The notes beneath the pieces were generated by a model, which had not been told where the DNA came from, made no database searches, and saw only the letters and a list, made by a program, of their open reading frames with translations. This document shows positions 23,495 through 31,744 of a stretch of 64,000 bases of DNA, piece by piece. The stretch is taken from contig NZ_JASNFN010000009.1 in the NCBI RefSeq assembly GCF_030731085.1, positions 1-64,000 of the forward strand, read 5' to 3'. The DNA comes from Blastococcus carthaginiensis. Its GTDB lineage: Bacteria > Actinomycetota > Actinomycetes > Mycobacteriales > Geodermatophilaceae. A program made the translations under genes and the position numbers. The first letter of the stretch is position 1. Each line of letters starts with the position of its first letter.

Positions 23495-23504
23495 GGCGCG
23501 CCCC

Positions 23505-23714
23505 TCACCCGCGCTGCCGGGCCTCGTCGAGCAGCAGGACCGGGATGCCGTCGCGGACGGGGTAGGCCCGGTCGCAGGTGCCGCAGACGAGCTCGCCGGC
23601 CGCCTCGTCGACGGTCAGCGGTGTGTGGTGGGTGTCCGGGCAGGCGAGGATCGCCAGCAGCTCGGGGTCCAGCCCCAGCGGTCCGGCGGCGGGGCTGCTC
23701 TGGGTACCGGTCAC
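23505..23714 (-). CDS. Trm112-family small zinc-ribbon protein
   Basis: The 69-residue protein has LLAILACPDTHHTPL with a lone Cys, then LVCGTCDRAYPVRDGIPVLL, the YcaR/Trm112 pattern. Trm112 proteins usually activate methyltransferases; in bacteria the role is unclear. The first CxxC is incomplete (CPDT rather than CPxC), so zinc would need another ligand. The GTG start overlaps the manB stop (GTGA). Confidence 0.88.
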   Translation of the reverse strand: MTGTQSSPAAGPLGLDPELLAILACPDTHHTPLTVDEAAGELVCGTCDRAYPVRDGIPVLLLDEARQRG

Positions 23715-25090
23715 TCCTGCTCCTCCTCCGCGCGCACGGTGCCGAGCACCCGGTCGCGCAGCTCGCTCATCCGCGCCTCGTCCGGCGCCTCGACGTTGAG
23801 CCGCAGCAGCGGCTCGGTGTTGCTGGCCCGCAGGTTGAACCACGCGCCGTCGGGGAGCTCGACGGTCAGGCCGTCGAGCTCGTCGACCGTCACGCCGTCC
23901 TCCCCCTCGTAGAGCTCGCGCACGGCGGCCATCCGCTCCGCCGCGTCCGCCACCGTGGAGTTGATCTCGCCCGAGGCCGCGTAGCGCGCGTAGGCGGCGG
24001 TCAGCCCGGACAGCGGCCGGCCCTGCTCGCCGAGCGCCGCCAGGACGTGCATGGCAGCCAGCATGCCCGTGTCGGCCCGCCAGAAGTCGCGGAAGTAGTA
24101 GTGCGCGGAGTGCTCGCCGCCGAAGACTGCGTCGGTGCGGGCCATCTCGGCCTTGATGAACGAGTGCCCCACCCGGGTGCGCACCGGCTGCCCGCCGTGC
24201 TCGCGCACGATCTCGGGGACGGCGCGGGAGGTGATCAGGTTGTGGATGATCGTCGTGCCGCGCCCCTTGGCCAGCTCCCGGACGGCGACCAGCGCGGTGA
24301 TGGCCGACGGGCTGACCGGCTCGCCGCGCTCGTCGACGACGAACACCCGGTCGGCGTCGCCGTCGAAGGCCAGGCCGATGTCGGCCCCGTGCTCGACGAC
24401 GGCGCGCTGCAGGTCGACGAGGTTCGCCGGGTCCAGCGGGTTGGCCTCGTGGTTGGGGAACGAGCCGTCCAGCTCGAAGTAGAGCGGGACGATCTCCAGC
24501 GGCAGGTCGGCGAGCACCACCGGCACGGTGTGCCCGCCCATGCCGTTGCCCGCGTCGACGACGACCTTCAGGGGCCGGACCGCGGACAGGTCGACCAGCG
24601 AGCGCAGGTGGGCGGCGTACCCGGCGAGCACGTCCCGCGCCGACACCGTGCCGACCCGGTCGGGTCTGCGCTCGTAGTCGTCGCGCTCGGCCCACTCGCG
24701 GATGGTGACCAGCCCGGAGTCCTGCCCGATGGGCGCCGCACCGGCGCGGCACAGCTTGATGCCGTTGTACTGCGCCGGGTTGTGGCTGGCGGTGAACATC
24801 GCCCCGGGCAGGCCCAGCGAGCCGGCGGCGAAGTACAGCAGGTCGGTCGAGCCCAGGCCCGCCTCGACGACGTCGACGCCGCGGGCGATGACGCCCTCGG
24901 CGAAGGCGCGGGAGAGCGGGACGGAGGACTCGCGCATGTCGTGCGCGGTGACCACGGCCGTGGCGCCGCTCTCGGCGTGCACGAACTCGGCGAAGGCCGC
25001 GCCGATCGCGCGGGCGACGTCCTCGTCCCACTGGTCGGGGACGACCCCACGGACGTCGTAGGCCTTGATCAGGGCCGAGAGATCACGCAC
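23711..25090 (-). CDS. manB: Phosphomannomutase/phosphoglucomutase
   Basis: ManB interconverts hexose-6-phosphate and hexose-1-phosphate, here most likely mannose for GDP-mannose. The 459-residue protein has the phosphoserine loop TASHNPAQYNGIK, the metal loop AFDGDADRVFVVDERG, the sugar-specificity loop GGEHSAHYYFRDFWRAD and the phosphate-binding RASNTEP near the C-terminus. The GTG start has TAGTGT 6 nt upstream and no ribosome-binding site. It heads the manB-Trm112-SIS transcript. Confidence 0.97.
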   Translation of the reverse strand: MRDLSALIKAYDVRGVVPDQWDEDVARAIGAAFAEFVHAESGATAVVTAHDMRESSVPLSRAFAEGVIARGVDVVEAGLGSTDLLYFAAGSLGLPGAMFTASHNPAQYNGIKLCRAGAAPIGQDSGLVTIREWAERDDYERRPDRVGTVSARDVLAGYAAHLRSLVDLSAVRPLKVVVDAGNGMGGHTVPVVLADLPLEIVPLYFELDGSFPNHEANPLDPANLVDLQRAVVEHGADIGLAFDGDADRVFVVDERGEPVSPSAITALVAVRELAKGRGTTIIHNLITSRAVPEIVREHGGQPVRTRVGHSFIKAEMARTDAVFGGEHSAHYYFRDFWRADTGMLAAMHVLAALGEQGRPLSGLTAAYARYAASGEINSTVADAAERMAAVRELYEGEDGVTVDELDGLTVELPDGAWFNLRASNTEPLLRLNVEAPDEARMSELRDRVLGTVRAEEEQE

Positions 25091-25096
25091 GCCCCG

Positions 25097-25102
25097 ACAC
25101 TA
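25097..25102 (-). promoter_or_regulatory. Candidate -10 of manB (leaderless)
   Basis: TAGTGT lies 6 nt before the GTG at 25090, the same spacing as for secA. Confidence 0.45.
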
Positions 25103-25123
25103 TCGGGCGCCGGGGCGTCCGTC

Positions 25124-25179
25124 GGCCCCGCTGCACGGACCCGCCGCGAGCCTGCGAGCGACGGGGGCAGCGGGGTCCT
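25124..25179 (-). terminator. Terminator-like hairpin after the DUF3499 gene, repeat family copy B
   Basis: This 56-nt element matches 10398-10452 in stem, loop string (CGAGCCTGCGAG on the + strand) and position. The core stem is 25126-25134 with 25167-25175. It begins 5 nt after the stop codon of the DUF3499 gene and precedes the manB promoter. Confidence 0.7.
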
Positions 25180-25184
25180 TCTAG

Positions 25185-25535
25185 CTAGGGGAGGTCGGGC
25201 AGGACCCGCAGGTGGCCGCGGCGGATGCCGCTGCCGTCGTCGGCGGGGTTGCGCGGCGGCTCGGGACGGGCGGCCTCGCGCACGGCGTCGGCCAGGGCCA
25301 GCAGGTCGTCCCCGGTCGGCCCGACGTCGTCGATGTCGATCTCGTGCCGGACGACCTCCCAGCCACGCGGGACGGTCAGCCGCTCGGCGTGGAACTCGCA
25401 CAGGTCGTAGCTGTGCGGCTCGGAGTACGTCGCCAACGGGCCCACGACAGCGGTCGACTCCGCGTAGACGTAGGTCAGGGTCGCCGCTGCCGGTTGCGCG
25501 CAGCCGCTGCGCGAGCAGCGCCGTGACTGCCTCAC
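25185..25535 (-). CDS. DUF3499 family protein
   Basis: The 116-residue protein begins with RRCSRSGCAQPAAATLTYVY and contains YDLCEFHAERLTVPRGWEVV. Cysteines in CSRSGC and LCEFH suggest a small zinc-binding fold. DUF3499 is actinobacterial and always lies near manB and whiB2 (Rv3258c in mycobacteria); its role is unknown. The GTG at 25535 with GAGGAA upstream is preferred to a longer in-frame start. A TACTGT at 25557-25562 could be its -10. Confidence 0.88.
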   Translation of the reverse strand: MRQSRRCSRSGCAQPAAATLTYVYAESTAVVGPLATYSEPHSYDLCEFHAERLTVPRGWEVVRHEIDIDDVGPTGDDLLALADAVREAARPEPPRNPADDGSGIRRGHLRVLPDLP

Positions 25536-25739
25536 CACCGGTTCCTCACGCAAGGCACAGTAATCCCGCCCGGCGGTGCGCGACAGCAGGCGCACCGGGA
25601 AACCGGCTGTGGCGCCCCATCCTGCACGATGACCCCGTGGGCATCGTCACCGGTCGGACGCGGGATGACGCCGCGCGGGGCCGGACGTGGGGGAACGTCC
25701 GGCGAACCGTGCCGGGTCCTGGCGTGTCACGTCCCGCCG

Positions 25740-25745
25740 TACCCT
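25740..25745 (+). promoter_or_regulatory. Candidate -10 of the zincin-like gene
   Basis: TACCCT ends 10 nt before the ATG at 25756. It would give a very short or absent leader. Confidence 0.35.
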
Positions 25746-25755
25746 GCGTGCAGTC

Positions 25756-26220
25756 ATGAGCCACCCCCCGCGCCGCCGCCCCCGCTCCCGCCGCGACCGC
25801 CACGGTCGCGGCCTGCGGGGACGCCTCGTACCCGCCCAGGTGCCGCTGTCGCGCAGCCGCGCCGAGCAGTTCGACGACCTGGTGCTGGACGCGGTCGAGG
25901 ACCTCGAGCGCCGCTGGGAGCGGGAGCTGGCCGGCGTGGAGTTCGCCGTCGAGGACGTGCCGTGGGTGGAGCACACCGATCCGGACGAGGCGCTGCTGGA
26001 CGCCGACGTGCTCGACGACGCGGGTGTCCCCCTGGCCCGCCTGCTGCCGGCCCGCCGCGAGCAGGGCGAGGAGGTGCCGCCGCGGATCGTGGTCTACCGG
26101 CGCCCGCTGGAGCTGCGCGCGCACGACCGCGAGGATCTCGCCGACCTGGTGCGCGACGTCGTCGTCGACCAGGTGGCCACCCTCCTGGGCCGCGACCCGG
26201 AGGAGATCGATCCCACGTGA
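25756..26220 (+). CDS. Metallopeptidase-like protein without HExxH motif
   Basis: The 154-residue protein corresponds in position and pattern to the zincin_1 relatives at Rv3259: an Arg-rich start, then EDLERRWERELAGVEFAVEDV, and PRIVVYRRPLELRA before a C-terminal helix. In active members that helix carries HExxH; here it reads VVVDQVATLLG, so both histidines and the glutamate are missing. Peptidase activity is therefore unlikely. The ATG was chosen over an upstream start because conserved sequence begins after it. Confidence 0.8.
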   Translation: MSHPPRRRPRSRRDRHGRGLRGRLVPAQVPLSRSRAEQFDDLVLDAVEDLERRWERELAGVEFAVEDVPWVEHTDPDEALLDADVLDDAGVPLARLLPARREQGEEVPPRIVVYRRPLELRAHDREDLADLVRDVVVDQVATLLGRDPEEIDPT

Positions 26221-26384
26221 GCCGGCCCCGCGGGCCGGCGGCCGGTCCTCCTCGCCACATCACCGCCGACCGCGCCGCGCACCGCGCGCCCGGGTGACGC
26301 ACCGCGAGATCGAGCCCCGCCGTCCACAGGCCCGGCAGCAGCGCCCTGGCGGAAGGCCGCCATGGCCCAGGGCGGCCGGCTGAG

Positions 26385-27266
26385 ATGCTGGTCGGGATGG
26401 ACGCCCCCGCCGCCACCGCCTGGCTCGTCGTGGGCGTGGTCCTGGGTGCGCTCGCGGTGGCCACACTGGTGTCGGTCCTGGCCGTCGCCCGGCACCGCGC
26501 CGGCCGGCGCCGGGGGCGGTCCGCCGCACCGGTCGACGACCTGGCCGAGTTCCTCGAGCACCCACCCGGCACCCGGCCGCAGGCGCCGCCGCCCGCCGGC
26601 TGGGCGACGCTCGCCCCGCCGGAGCCGTCGCCGCCCGTCGGCGACCGGGAGCGGTCCGGCCCGCTGCTGGCCGCCCTCTGCGTCGCCGCGCTGGCGCTCG
26701 TGGGCGCGGCCGCCGCCGTCGCGGCCGCCACGGCCGACCGGACGCCGCCCGTCCGCGCCTCCGGGACGTCGCCGGCACCGGCCATCACGATCGAGGCGCC
26801 CGGCGTCCCCGTCGCCGACCTCGTGGTGGGCGGCCTGGTGCTGGAACCGCGGGCGGTGGGCGTCACCGCGACCTACCCCGAGGTGCGGCTCACCACCGGT
26901 GCAGGTGCCCCGCGGCTGGAGCTGCGGCTGCCCACCTACAACTGCCTGACCGCCGAGGCCCCCGCCGACCCGGTCGCCGCCGGCTGCACCGCCACGCCGG
27001 TCGAGCACGCCGTCGTCGAGGGCGACGACCTGAGCGTGATCCGCGATGGCGAGGGGTGGGTCGTGCGCGGTGAGGCCGCGACCGTCGTGCGCCCGGACGG
27101 CTCCGCACCCGAGGCGACCGGACGGGTGTACCCGCTGGAGCTCACCGTGTCGCCCGAGGGAGCTCCGGCCGCCGACGGGACCCGGGCCGCCGGCGGCGAC
27201 CTGCGGCTGGGCACGGGGCGCGCCGCGGTGCTCGCCGAACACAGCCGGATGCGCCCCCCGGGCTGA
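26385..27266 (+). CDS. Unknown membrane protein with two hydrophobic helices
   Basis: I do not recognise this 293-residue protein. It has an N-terminal helix (AWLVVGVVLGALAVATLVSVLAV, about 11-33), a Pro/Arg-rich cytoplasmic loop, a second helix (LLAALCVAALALVGAAAAVAAA, about 94-115) and an extracytoplasmic beta-rich domain of about 170 residues with two cysteines (YNCLTAE and AGCTAT) that could form a disulfide. The start may instead be the ATG at 26397. It is convergent with the next gene, with 3 nt between the stops. Confidence 0.7.
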   Translation: MLVGMDAPAATAWLVVGVVLGALAVATLVSVLAVARHRAGRRRGRSAAPVDDLAEFLEHPPGTRPQAPPPAGWATLAPPEPSPPVGDRERSGPLLAALCVAALALVGAAAAVAAATADRTPPVRASGTSPAPAITIEAPGVPVADLVVGGLVLEPRAVGVTATYPEVRLTTGAGAPRLELRLPTYNCLTAEAPADPVAAGCTATPVEHAVVEGDDLSVIRDGEGWVVRGEAATVVRPDGSAPEATGRVYPLELTVSPEGAPAADGTRAAGGDLRLGTGRAAVLAEHSRMRPPG

Positions 27267-27269
27267 GGC

Positions 27270-28082
27270 TCAGCGCGGCCAGCGCCGCAGCGGCACGGAG
27301 AAGGTGCTCACCGGCGCCCCCATCCCGGTCTCCAGCCCGCCGTCGCCGGCCACGCCCCAACACGGCCAGCGGTCGCCGCCGTCCAGCAGGGTGAGCAGCC
27401 CGGCGCGCAGCCGGTCGCCGTCGGCGACCACGGCGACCTCCAGGTGGCCGGTGGCCGCGTGCAGCCGGGCGGTGGCGCGCAGGAGGCCCCGCGCCCGGCG
27501 GTCGGGCGCGGCGGCGAGGAACTCGGGGAGCCAGCGCTCCAGGAGCCGCCCGTCCCGGCCCCGCTCGACGGGCCCGATCCCGTCCAGGGCGTCGACCAGG
27601 AGCGTGCTGCGCTCGTTCGCCAGGACGGCGGTGCGCAGGCGGGCCGCCAGCGACCGGGCGGTGGGATCACCCAGCGGGAGCCCGGTGAACCGCAGCGACC
27701 AGGGGCCGCGCAGGGAGTCGAGCAGGGAGAGCACCCCGCCGGCGAGCAGGTCCGCGGCCTCGGCGTCCCGCGCCAGCAGCCGGGCCGTGGGACGGCCACC
27801 GGGCAGGGGCGACCGCGCCTGCCCGAGCAGGCGGACCGCGGTGACGGGTCCGCGCCGCCGGAGGTCGAGGAAGGCCGCGGCGCGGGGCGGGCCGTCGGCC
27901 GCCCCGTCCACGACGACGGCGGCGGGGCGGGTGGGGAGCCAGCGGGCGGCGCCGTCGTTCAGCACGGCGGTCAGCCACGGCGCGCGGGCGGTCAGCGGCG
28001 CGGACAACGCGGCGGCGAGCGGTTCGGCGGCCCGGACCTCGCGGACCACCCGCGCTCGACCGACGGCGACCCGGGCGACCAT
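27270..28082 (-). CDS. Unknown conserved actinobacterial protein
   Basis: I do not recognise this 270-residue protein. It has no signal peptide or membrane helix, is rich in Ala, Arg and Leu, and contains LTAVLNDGAARWLPTRPAAV, RGPWSLRFTGLPLGDPTA and a C-terminal WPCWGVAGDGG. The alternation of strands and helices would suit an acyltransferase-like fold, but no motif proves it. The ATG at 28082 avoids reading through the hairpin at 28095-28131. Confidence 0.65.
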   Translation of the reverse strand: MVARVAVGRARVVREVRAAEPLAAALSAPLTARAPWLTAVLNDGAARWLPTRPAAVVVDGAADGPPRAAAFLDLRRRGPVTAVRLLGQARSPLPGGRPTARLLARDAEAADLLAGGVLSLLDSLRGPWSLRFTGLPLGDPTARSLAARLRTAVLANERSTLLVDALDGIGPVERGRDGRLLERWLPEFLAAAPDRRARGLLRATARLHAATGHLEVAVVADGDRLRAGLLTLLDGGDRWPCWGVAGDGGLETGMGAPVSTFSVPLRRWPR

Positions 28083-28094
28083 GCCCCGAACAGA

Positions 28095-28131
28095 ACCACA
28101 GCCGCCGGCGAGGGGCGCCGGCGGCTGTGGT
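28095..28131 (-). terminator. Perfect 16-bp hairpin terminator after whiB2
   Basis: ACCACAGCCGCCGGCG (28095-28110) and its exact reverse complement (28116-28131) surround a 5-nt loop. On the minus strand it follows the whiB2 stop by 55 nt and runs into GGTTCTGTTC, a weak T-rich stretch. It is the best terminator in this part of the window. Confidence 0.75.
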
Positions 28132-28186
28132 GAGGTGCTGGACGGCCCCTGCCGGGGGCCGCTGCGCGCGGGGGTGGGCTGAGGGC

Positions 28187-28558
28187 TCAGACGGCGCGGC
28201 GGCGCAGCCGGCGCCGCTCGCGCTCGGAGAGGCCGCCCCAGATGCCGAAGCGCTCGTCGTTGGCGAGCGCGTACTCCAGGCACTCGGCCTTGACCTCGCA
28301 GCCGGTGCAGATCTTCTTCGCCTCGCGGGTGGAGCCACCCTTCTCAGGGAAGAACGCCTCCGGGTCGGTCTCGGCGCACAGCGCGCGCTCCTGCCACGAC
28401 TGGGTGTCGGGCTCCAGGCCGAACCCGAGGAAGCCGACGAACGGCTGCCCCGCGCCCTGGCCCAGGACCTGGCCCGCGCCGTGGCCGGTCGCCGCCAGCC
28501 GGTCGGCCGACCGCTCCGTGCCGTTCACGTAATCGCTCAACCACGACACCTCTGCCAT
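28187..28558 (-). CDS. whiB2: WhiB-family iron-sulfur regulator (WhiB2/WhmD type)
   Basis: WhiB2 is an actinobacterial [4Fe-4S] transcription factor needed for septation and sporulation-like division. The 123-residue product has the four cluster cysteines 61, 84, 87 and 93 (CAETD, CTGC, EC), the turn GIWGG (105-109) and the basic tail ERRRLRRRAV. The long N-terminal extension is usual for the WhiB2 group. The position beside fbiA and near the metallopeptidase-like gene matches Rv3260c. The ATG has GAGAGGGGA upstream. Confidence 0.95.
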   Translation of the reverse strand: MAEVSWLSDYVNGTERSADRLAATGHGAGQVLGQGAGQPFVGFLGFGLEPDTQSWQERALCAETDPEAFFPEKGGSTREAKKICTGCEVKAECLEYALANDERFGIWGGLSERERRRLRRRAV

Positions 28559-28643
28559 GACGGTGCGTCCCCTCTCGCTCTCGTCACGGTGCGCGGCCGG
28601 CAGGACGTTCCCGGGCCGTTCAGCACTCGTCGACACCGCGGGA

Positions 28644-28673
28644 ATTACACGCGTGTCGTTGCCCGGCCGTCAA
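28644..28673 (-). promoter_or_regulatory. Sigma-70-like promoter of whiB2
   Basis: On the minus strand TTGACG (28668-28673) and TGTAAT (28644-28649) are separated by 18 nt. This is the only site in the window where I see both hexamers clearly. The leader would be about 79 nt. Confidence 0.6.
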
Positions 28674-28790
28674 CTTCGCCCGGTGTAAGCGACACGCCAC
28701 AGCAGCCCCACGCGCACCAGGGTGTTCGTCACATCTCGTGGCACCCGCCGACACGCCCGGCGAACAGTCGACAAGTGCTCATCGGGCACG

Positions 28791-29750
28791 ATGCGTTTCG
28801 TGCAGATCGTCGTGCTGGCCGGTGGGACCGGAGGGGCTCGGTTCCTGCGTGGGGTGCGCGCCGCGGCGCCCGAGGCGGAGATCACGGCCGTGGTCAACAC
28901 CGGGGACGACGTGACGCTGCACGGCCTGCGGATCTGCCCGGACCTGGACACGGTCGTCTACACGCTCGGCGGCGGCATCGACGAGGAGCGCGGCTGGGGG
29001 CGGGCCGGCGAGTCGTGGACGGTCAAGGAGGAGCTGGCCGCCTACGGCGCCGACCCCGCGTGGTTCGGCCTCGGCGACCGCGACCTGGCCACGCACCTGA
29101 TCCGCACCCGGATGCTCGATGCCGGCTACCCGCTGTCGGCGGTCACCGCGGCGCTGGCCGACCGCTGGCAGCCCGGCGTCACCGTGCTGCCCATGAGTGA
29201 CCAGCGGGTCGAGACCCACGTCGTCGTGACCGATCCCGAGGACGGCCGCCAGCGGGCGATCCACTTCCAGGAGTGGTGGGTGCGGCACCGCGCGGCCCTG
29301 GACCCCGCCGCGTTCGTGCAGATCGGCGTCGAGGCGGCCCGGCCCGCACCGGGGGTCGCCGAGGCGCTGGCCGCCGCCGACGCCGTCCTGCTAGCGCCGT
29401 CGAACCCCGTCGTGTCGATCGGCACCGTCCTCGGCGTCCCGGGGGTCCGCGACGCCCTGCTGACCTCCTCCGCCCGGATCGCGGGCGTCTCCCCGATCGT
29501 CGGCGGCGCCGTCGTGCGCGGCATGGCCGACCGCTGCCTGCCCGTGCTGGGCATCGAGGTGAGCGCCGAGGGCGTCGGCCGGCACTACGGCGCCCGCGCC
29601 GACGGCGGCCTGCTCGACGCCTGGCTGGTCGCCGAGGACGATCCCGCGGACGTCCCGGGCGTCGACGTGCGGCGGTTGCCGCTGCTCATGTCCTCCCCCG
29701 AGGCGACGACGGCGCTGGCCCGGGCCGCGCTCGACGCCTGCGCCCGGTGA
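28791..29750 (+). CDS. fbiA: 2-phospho-L-lactate transferase (F420 synthesis)
   Basis: FbiA (CofD) joins the activated phospholactate or phosphoenolpyruvate unit to Fo, giving F420-0 or its dehydro form. The 319-residue protein starts with the nucleotide-binding loop VVLAGGTGGARFLRG and has NTGDDVTLHGLRICPDLDTV, the Fo/phosphate site. The ATG at 28791 begins right before this loop. It is divergent from whiB2 and overlaps fbiB by GTGA. Confidence 0.96.
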   Translation: MRFVQIVVLAGGTGGARFLRGVRAAAPEAEITAVVNTGDDVTLHGLRICPDLDTVVYTLGGGIDEERGWGRAGESWTVKEELAAYGADPAWFGLGDRDLATHLIRTRMLDAGYPLSAVTAALADRWQPGVTVLPMSDQRVETHVVVTDPEDGRQRAIHFQEWWVRHRAALDPAAFVQIGVEAARPAPGVAEALAAADAVLLAPSNPVVSIGTVLGVPGVRDALLTSSARIAGVSPIVGGAVVRGMADRCLPVLGIEVSAEGVGRHYGARADGGLLDAWLVAEDDPADVPGVDVRRLPLLMSSPEATTALARAALDACAR

Positions 29751-30808
29751 GCGGGCTCCCGGCCGGCGTCTCGGTCCTGCCCGTCGCCGGGCTGCCGGAG
29801 TTCGCGCCGGGCGACGACCTGGCCGCGGCGGTGGCCGCCGCCGCGCCCTGGCTGGCCGACGGCGACGTCGTCGTCGTCACCTCGAAGGTGGTCTCGAAGG
29901 TCGAGGGGCGGCTGGTCCGCCTCGAGCCCGGGGCCGACCGGGAGGCCGCCCGGCAGCGGGCGATCGACGCCGAGACGGTGCGGGTGCTCGCCCGCCGGGG
30001 GCCGCTGAAGATCGTGCAGACCCACCAGGGCTGGGTCGTCGCCGCGGCCGGCATCGACGCGTCGAACGTCGCCTCCGACACCCTCGTCCTGCTCCCCGAG
30101 GACGCCGACGCCTCCGCGCGGCGACTGCGGGCCCGGTTGCGCGCGCTCGCCGGGGTCGACGTCGCCGTGGTGGTGAGCGACACCTTCGGCCGCACCTGGC
30201 GCGAGGGGCTGACCGACGTCGCCGTCGGCTCGGCCGGGATCACCGCCCTGGACGACCACCGCGGCGCCCTCGACGCCCACGGCAACCGGCTGGAGACCAC
30301 CCGGATCGCCGTGGTCGACGAGCTGGCGTCGGCCGCGGACCTGGTGAAGGGCAAGCTGGCCGGCGTCCCGGTGGCGGTGGTGCGCGGGCTGCCGGTGCGG
30401 CGCCCGGCCGACGACGCCGACGAGGGCACCCGGCCGCTGGTGCGCCTGCCGGCCGACGACCTCTTCCCCTACGGCTCCCGGGACCTGGTGGGCTCGCGGG
30501 CGCCCGCGAACGACCTGGTGCCCCGCCCCGGCGACCGGGAGGCGGCGGCAGCGGCCTTCCGGGTCGCCAGCGCCGCGCTGCCGGAGTTCCCCGTGGTGCT
30601 CCGGCACGGCGGCGAGGGCGACGGCGCCGTCGACGTCCACCTCCCCGACGCGGTGACGACGACGAGCGCCCTCAACGCCGGCGCGCTGGTCGGTGCCGCG
30701 ATCGTGCAGCTGCACGCGGAGGGCTGGGCGACCCGCTGGGAGCCCGCGCCCGGCGCCGGCGGCACCTCACTCGTCGGGAGGCTGTGGCTCGGCGGACCGG
30801 CGCTCTAG
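29747..30808 (+). CDS. fbiB: F420-0:gamma-glutamyl ligase FbiB with shortened C-terminal domain
   Basis: FbiB (CofE domain) adds glutamates to F420-0. The 353-residue product has the full ligase part: VVVVTSKVVSKVEGR, IDASNV (103-108) and SDTFGRTWREG (144-154). Mycobacterial FbiB is about 448 residues and ends in an FMN-binding nitroreductase domain that reduces dehydro-F420. Here only about 100 residues follow, with a stretch (ALNAGALVGAAIVQLHAEGW) like the core nitroreductase helix but without its N-terminal Arg-rich FMN motif. The GTG overlaps the fbiA stop. Confidence 0.9.
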   Translation: MSGLPAGVSVLPVAGLPEFAPGDDLAAAVAAAAPWLADGDVVVVTSKVVSKVEGRLVRLEPGADREAARQRAIDAETVRVLARRGPLKIVQTHQGWVVAAAGIDASNVASDTLVLLPEDADASARRLRARLRALAGVDVAVVVSDTFGRTWREGLTDVAVGSAGITALDDHRGALDAHGNRLETTRIAVVDELASAADLVKGKLAGVPVAVVRGLPVRRPADDADEGTRPLVRLPADDLFPYGSRDLVGSRAPANDLVPRPGDREAAAAAFRVASAALPEFPVVLRHGGEGDGAVDVHLPDAVTTTSALNAGALVGAAIVQLHAEGWATRWEPAPGAGGTSLVGRLWLGGPAL

Positions 30809-30823
30809 AGCCGCACCGCTGGG

Positions 30824-30829
30824 TACGGT
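30824..30829 (+). promoter_or_regulatory. Candidate -10 of rmlA (leaderless)
   Basis: TACGGT ends 8 nt before the ATG at 30838, and no ribosome-binding site is present. Confidence 0.45.
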
Positions 30830-30837
30830 TCGTCCCC

Positions 30838-31704
30838 ATGCGCGGGATCATCCTGGCCGGTGGCACGGGGAGCCGTCTGTTCCCCATCACCCAGGCCGTG
30901 AGCAAGCAGCTCATGCCGGTCTACGACAAGCCGATGATCTACTATCCGCTCTCCACGCTGATGATGGCGGGGATCCTCGAGGTGCTGGTCATCACCACCC
31001 CGGACGACCAGGCCGCCTTCCGCGCGCTCCTGGGCGACGGCACCCGGCTGGGCATGCGGATCGAGTACGCCGCCCAGCCGCGGCCCGAGGGGCTGGCCCA
31101 GGCGTTCCTCATCGGGGCGGAGTTCCTCGGCGGTGAGTCCGTGGCCCTGGTGCTCGGCGACAACATCTTCTACGGCGCGGGCCTGGGCACGGCCCTCTCG
31201 CGCCTGCCCGAGCCGGCCGGCGGGCACGTCTTCGCCTACCACGTCGCCAACCCGCGGGACTACGGCGTCGTGGAGTTCGACGACGCCGGCCGGGTGCTGT
31301 CGATCGAGGAGAAGCCGGTCCGGCCCAAGAGCTCCTACGCCGTCCCGGGGCTGTACTTCTACGCCGGCGACGTCGTCGAGGTCGCGCGCGGGATCACCCC
31401 GAGCGCCCGCGGCGAGCTGGAGATCACGGCGGTCAACGCGCACTACCTGCGGGAGGACCGGCTGACCGTCACCGCGCTGGACCGCGGCACGGCCTGGCTG
31501 GACACCGGCACCTTCGCCTCGCTGCGCCAGGCCACCGAGTTCGTCTCGGTCGTCGAGGAGCGCCAGGGGCTGAAGATCGGCTGCATCGAGGAGGTGGCCT
31601 GGCGCAACGGCTGGCTGGACGACGACGGCCTGCGCGCCATCGCCGAGCCGCTGGGCAAGAGCGGCTACGGGGCCTACCTGCTGGGCCTGCTCGACGAGCG
31701 CTGA
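30838..31704 (+). CDS. rmlA: Glucose-1-phosphate thymidylyltransferase
   Basis: RmlA makes dTDP-glucose, the first step of dTDP-rhamnose, the donor used by WbbL. The 288-residue protein is typical: GGTGSRLFPITQAVSKQLMP at the nucleotide site, MPVYDKPMIYYPLSTLMMAG, LGDNIFYGAGL with the catalytic Asp, and EEKPVRPKSSYAVPGLYFY. The other rml genes are not in this window. Confidence 0.97.
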   Translation: MRGIILAGGTGSRLFPITQAVSKQLMPVYDKPMIYYPLSTLMMAGILEVLVITTPDDQAAFRALLGDGTRLGMRIEYAAQPRPEGLAQAFLIGAEFLGGESVALVLGDNIFYGAGLGTALSRLPEPAGGHVFAYHVANPRDYGVVEFDDAGRVLSIEEKPVRPKSSYAVPGLYFYAGDVVEVARGITPSARGELEITAVNAHYLREDRLTVTALDRGTAWLDTGTFASLRQATEFVSVVEERQGLKIGCIEEVAWRNGWLDDDGLRAIAEPLGKSGYGAYLLGLLDER

Positions 31705-31744
31705 CCCCTGGGGGCCAGCGCGTGCGGGTCCGCCCTGGAGCAGG

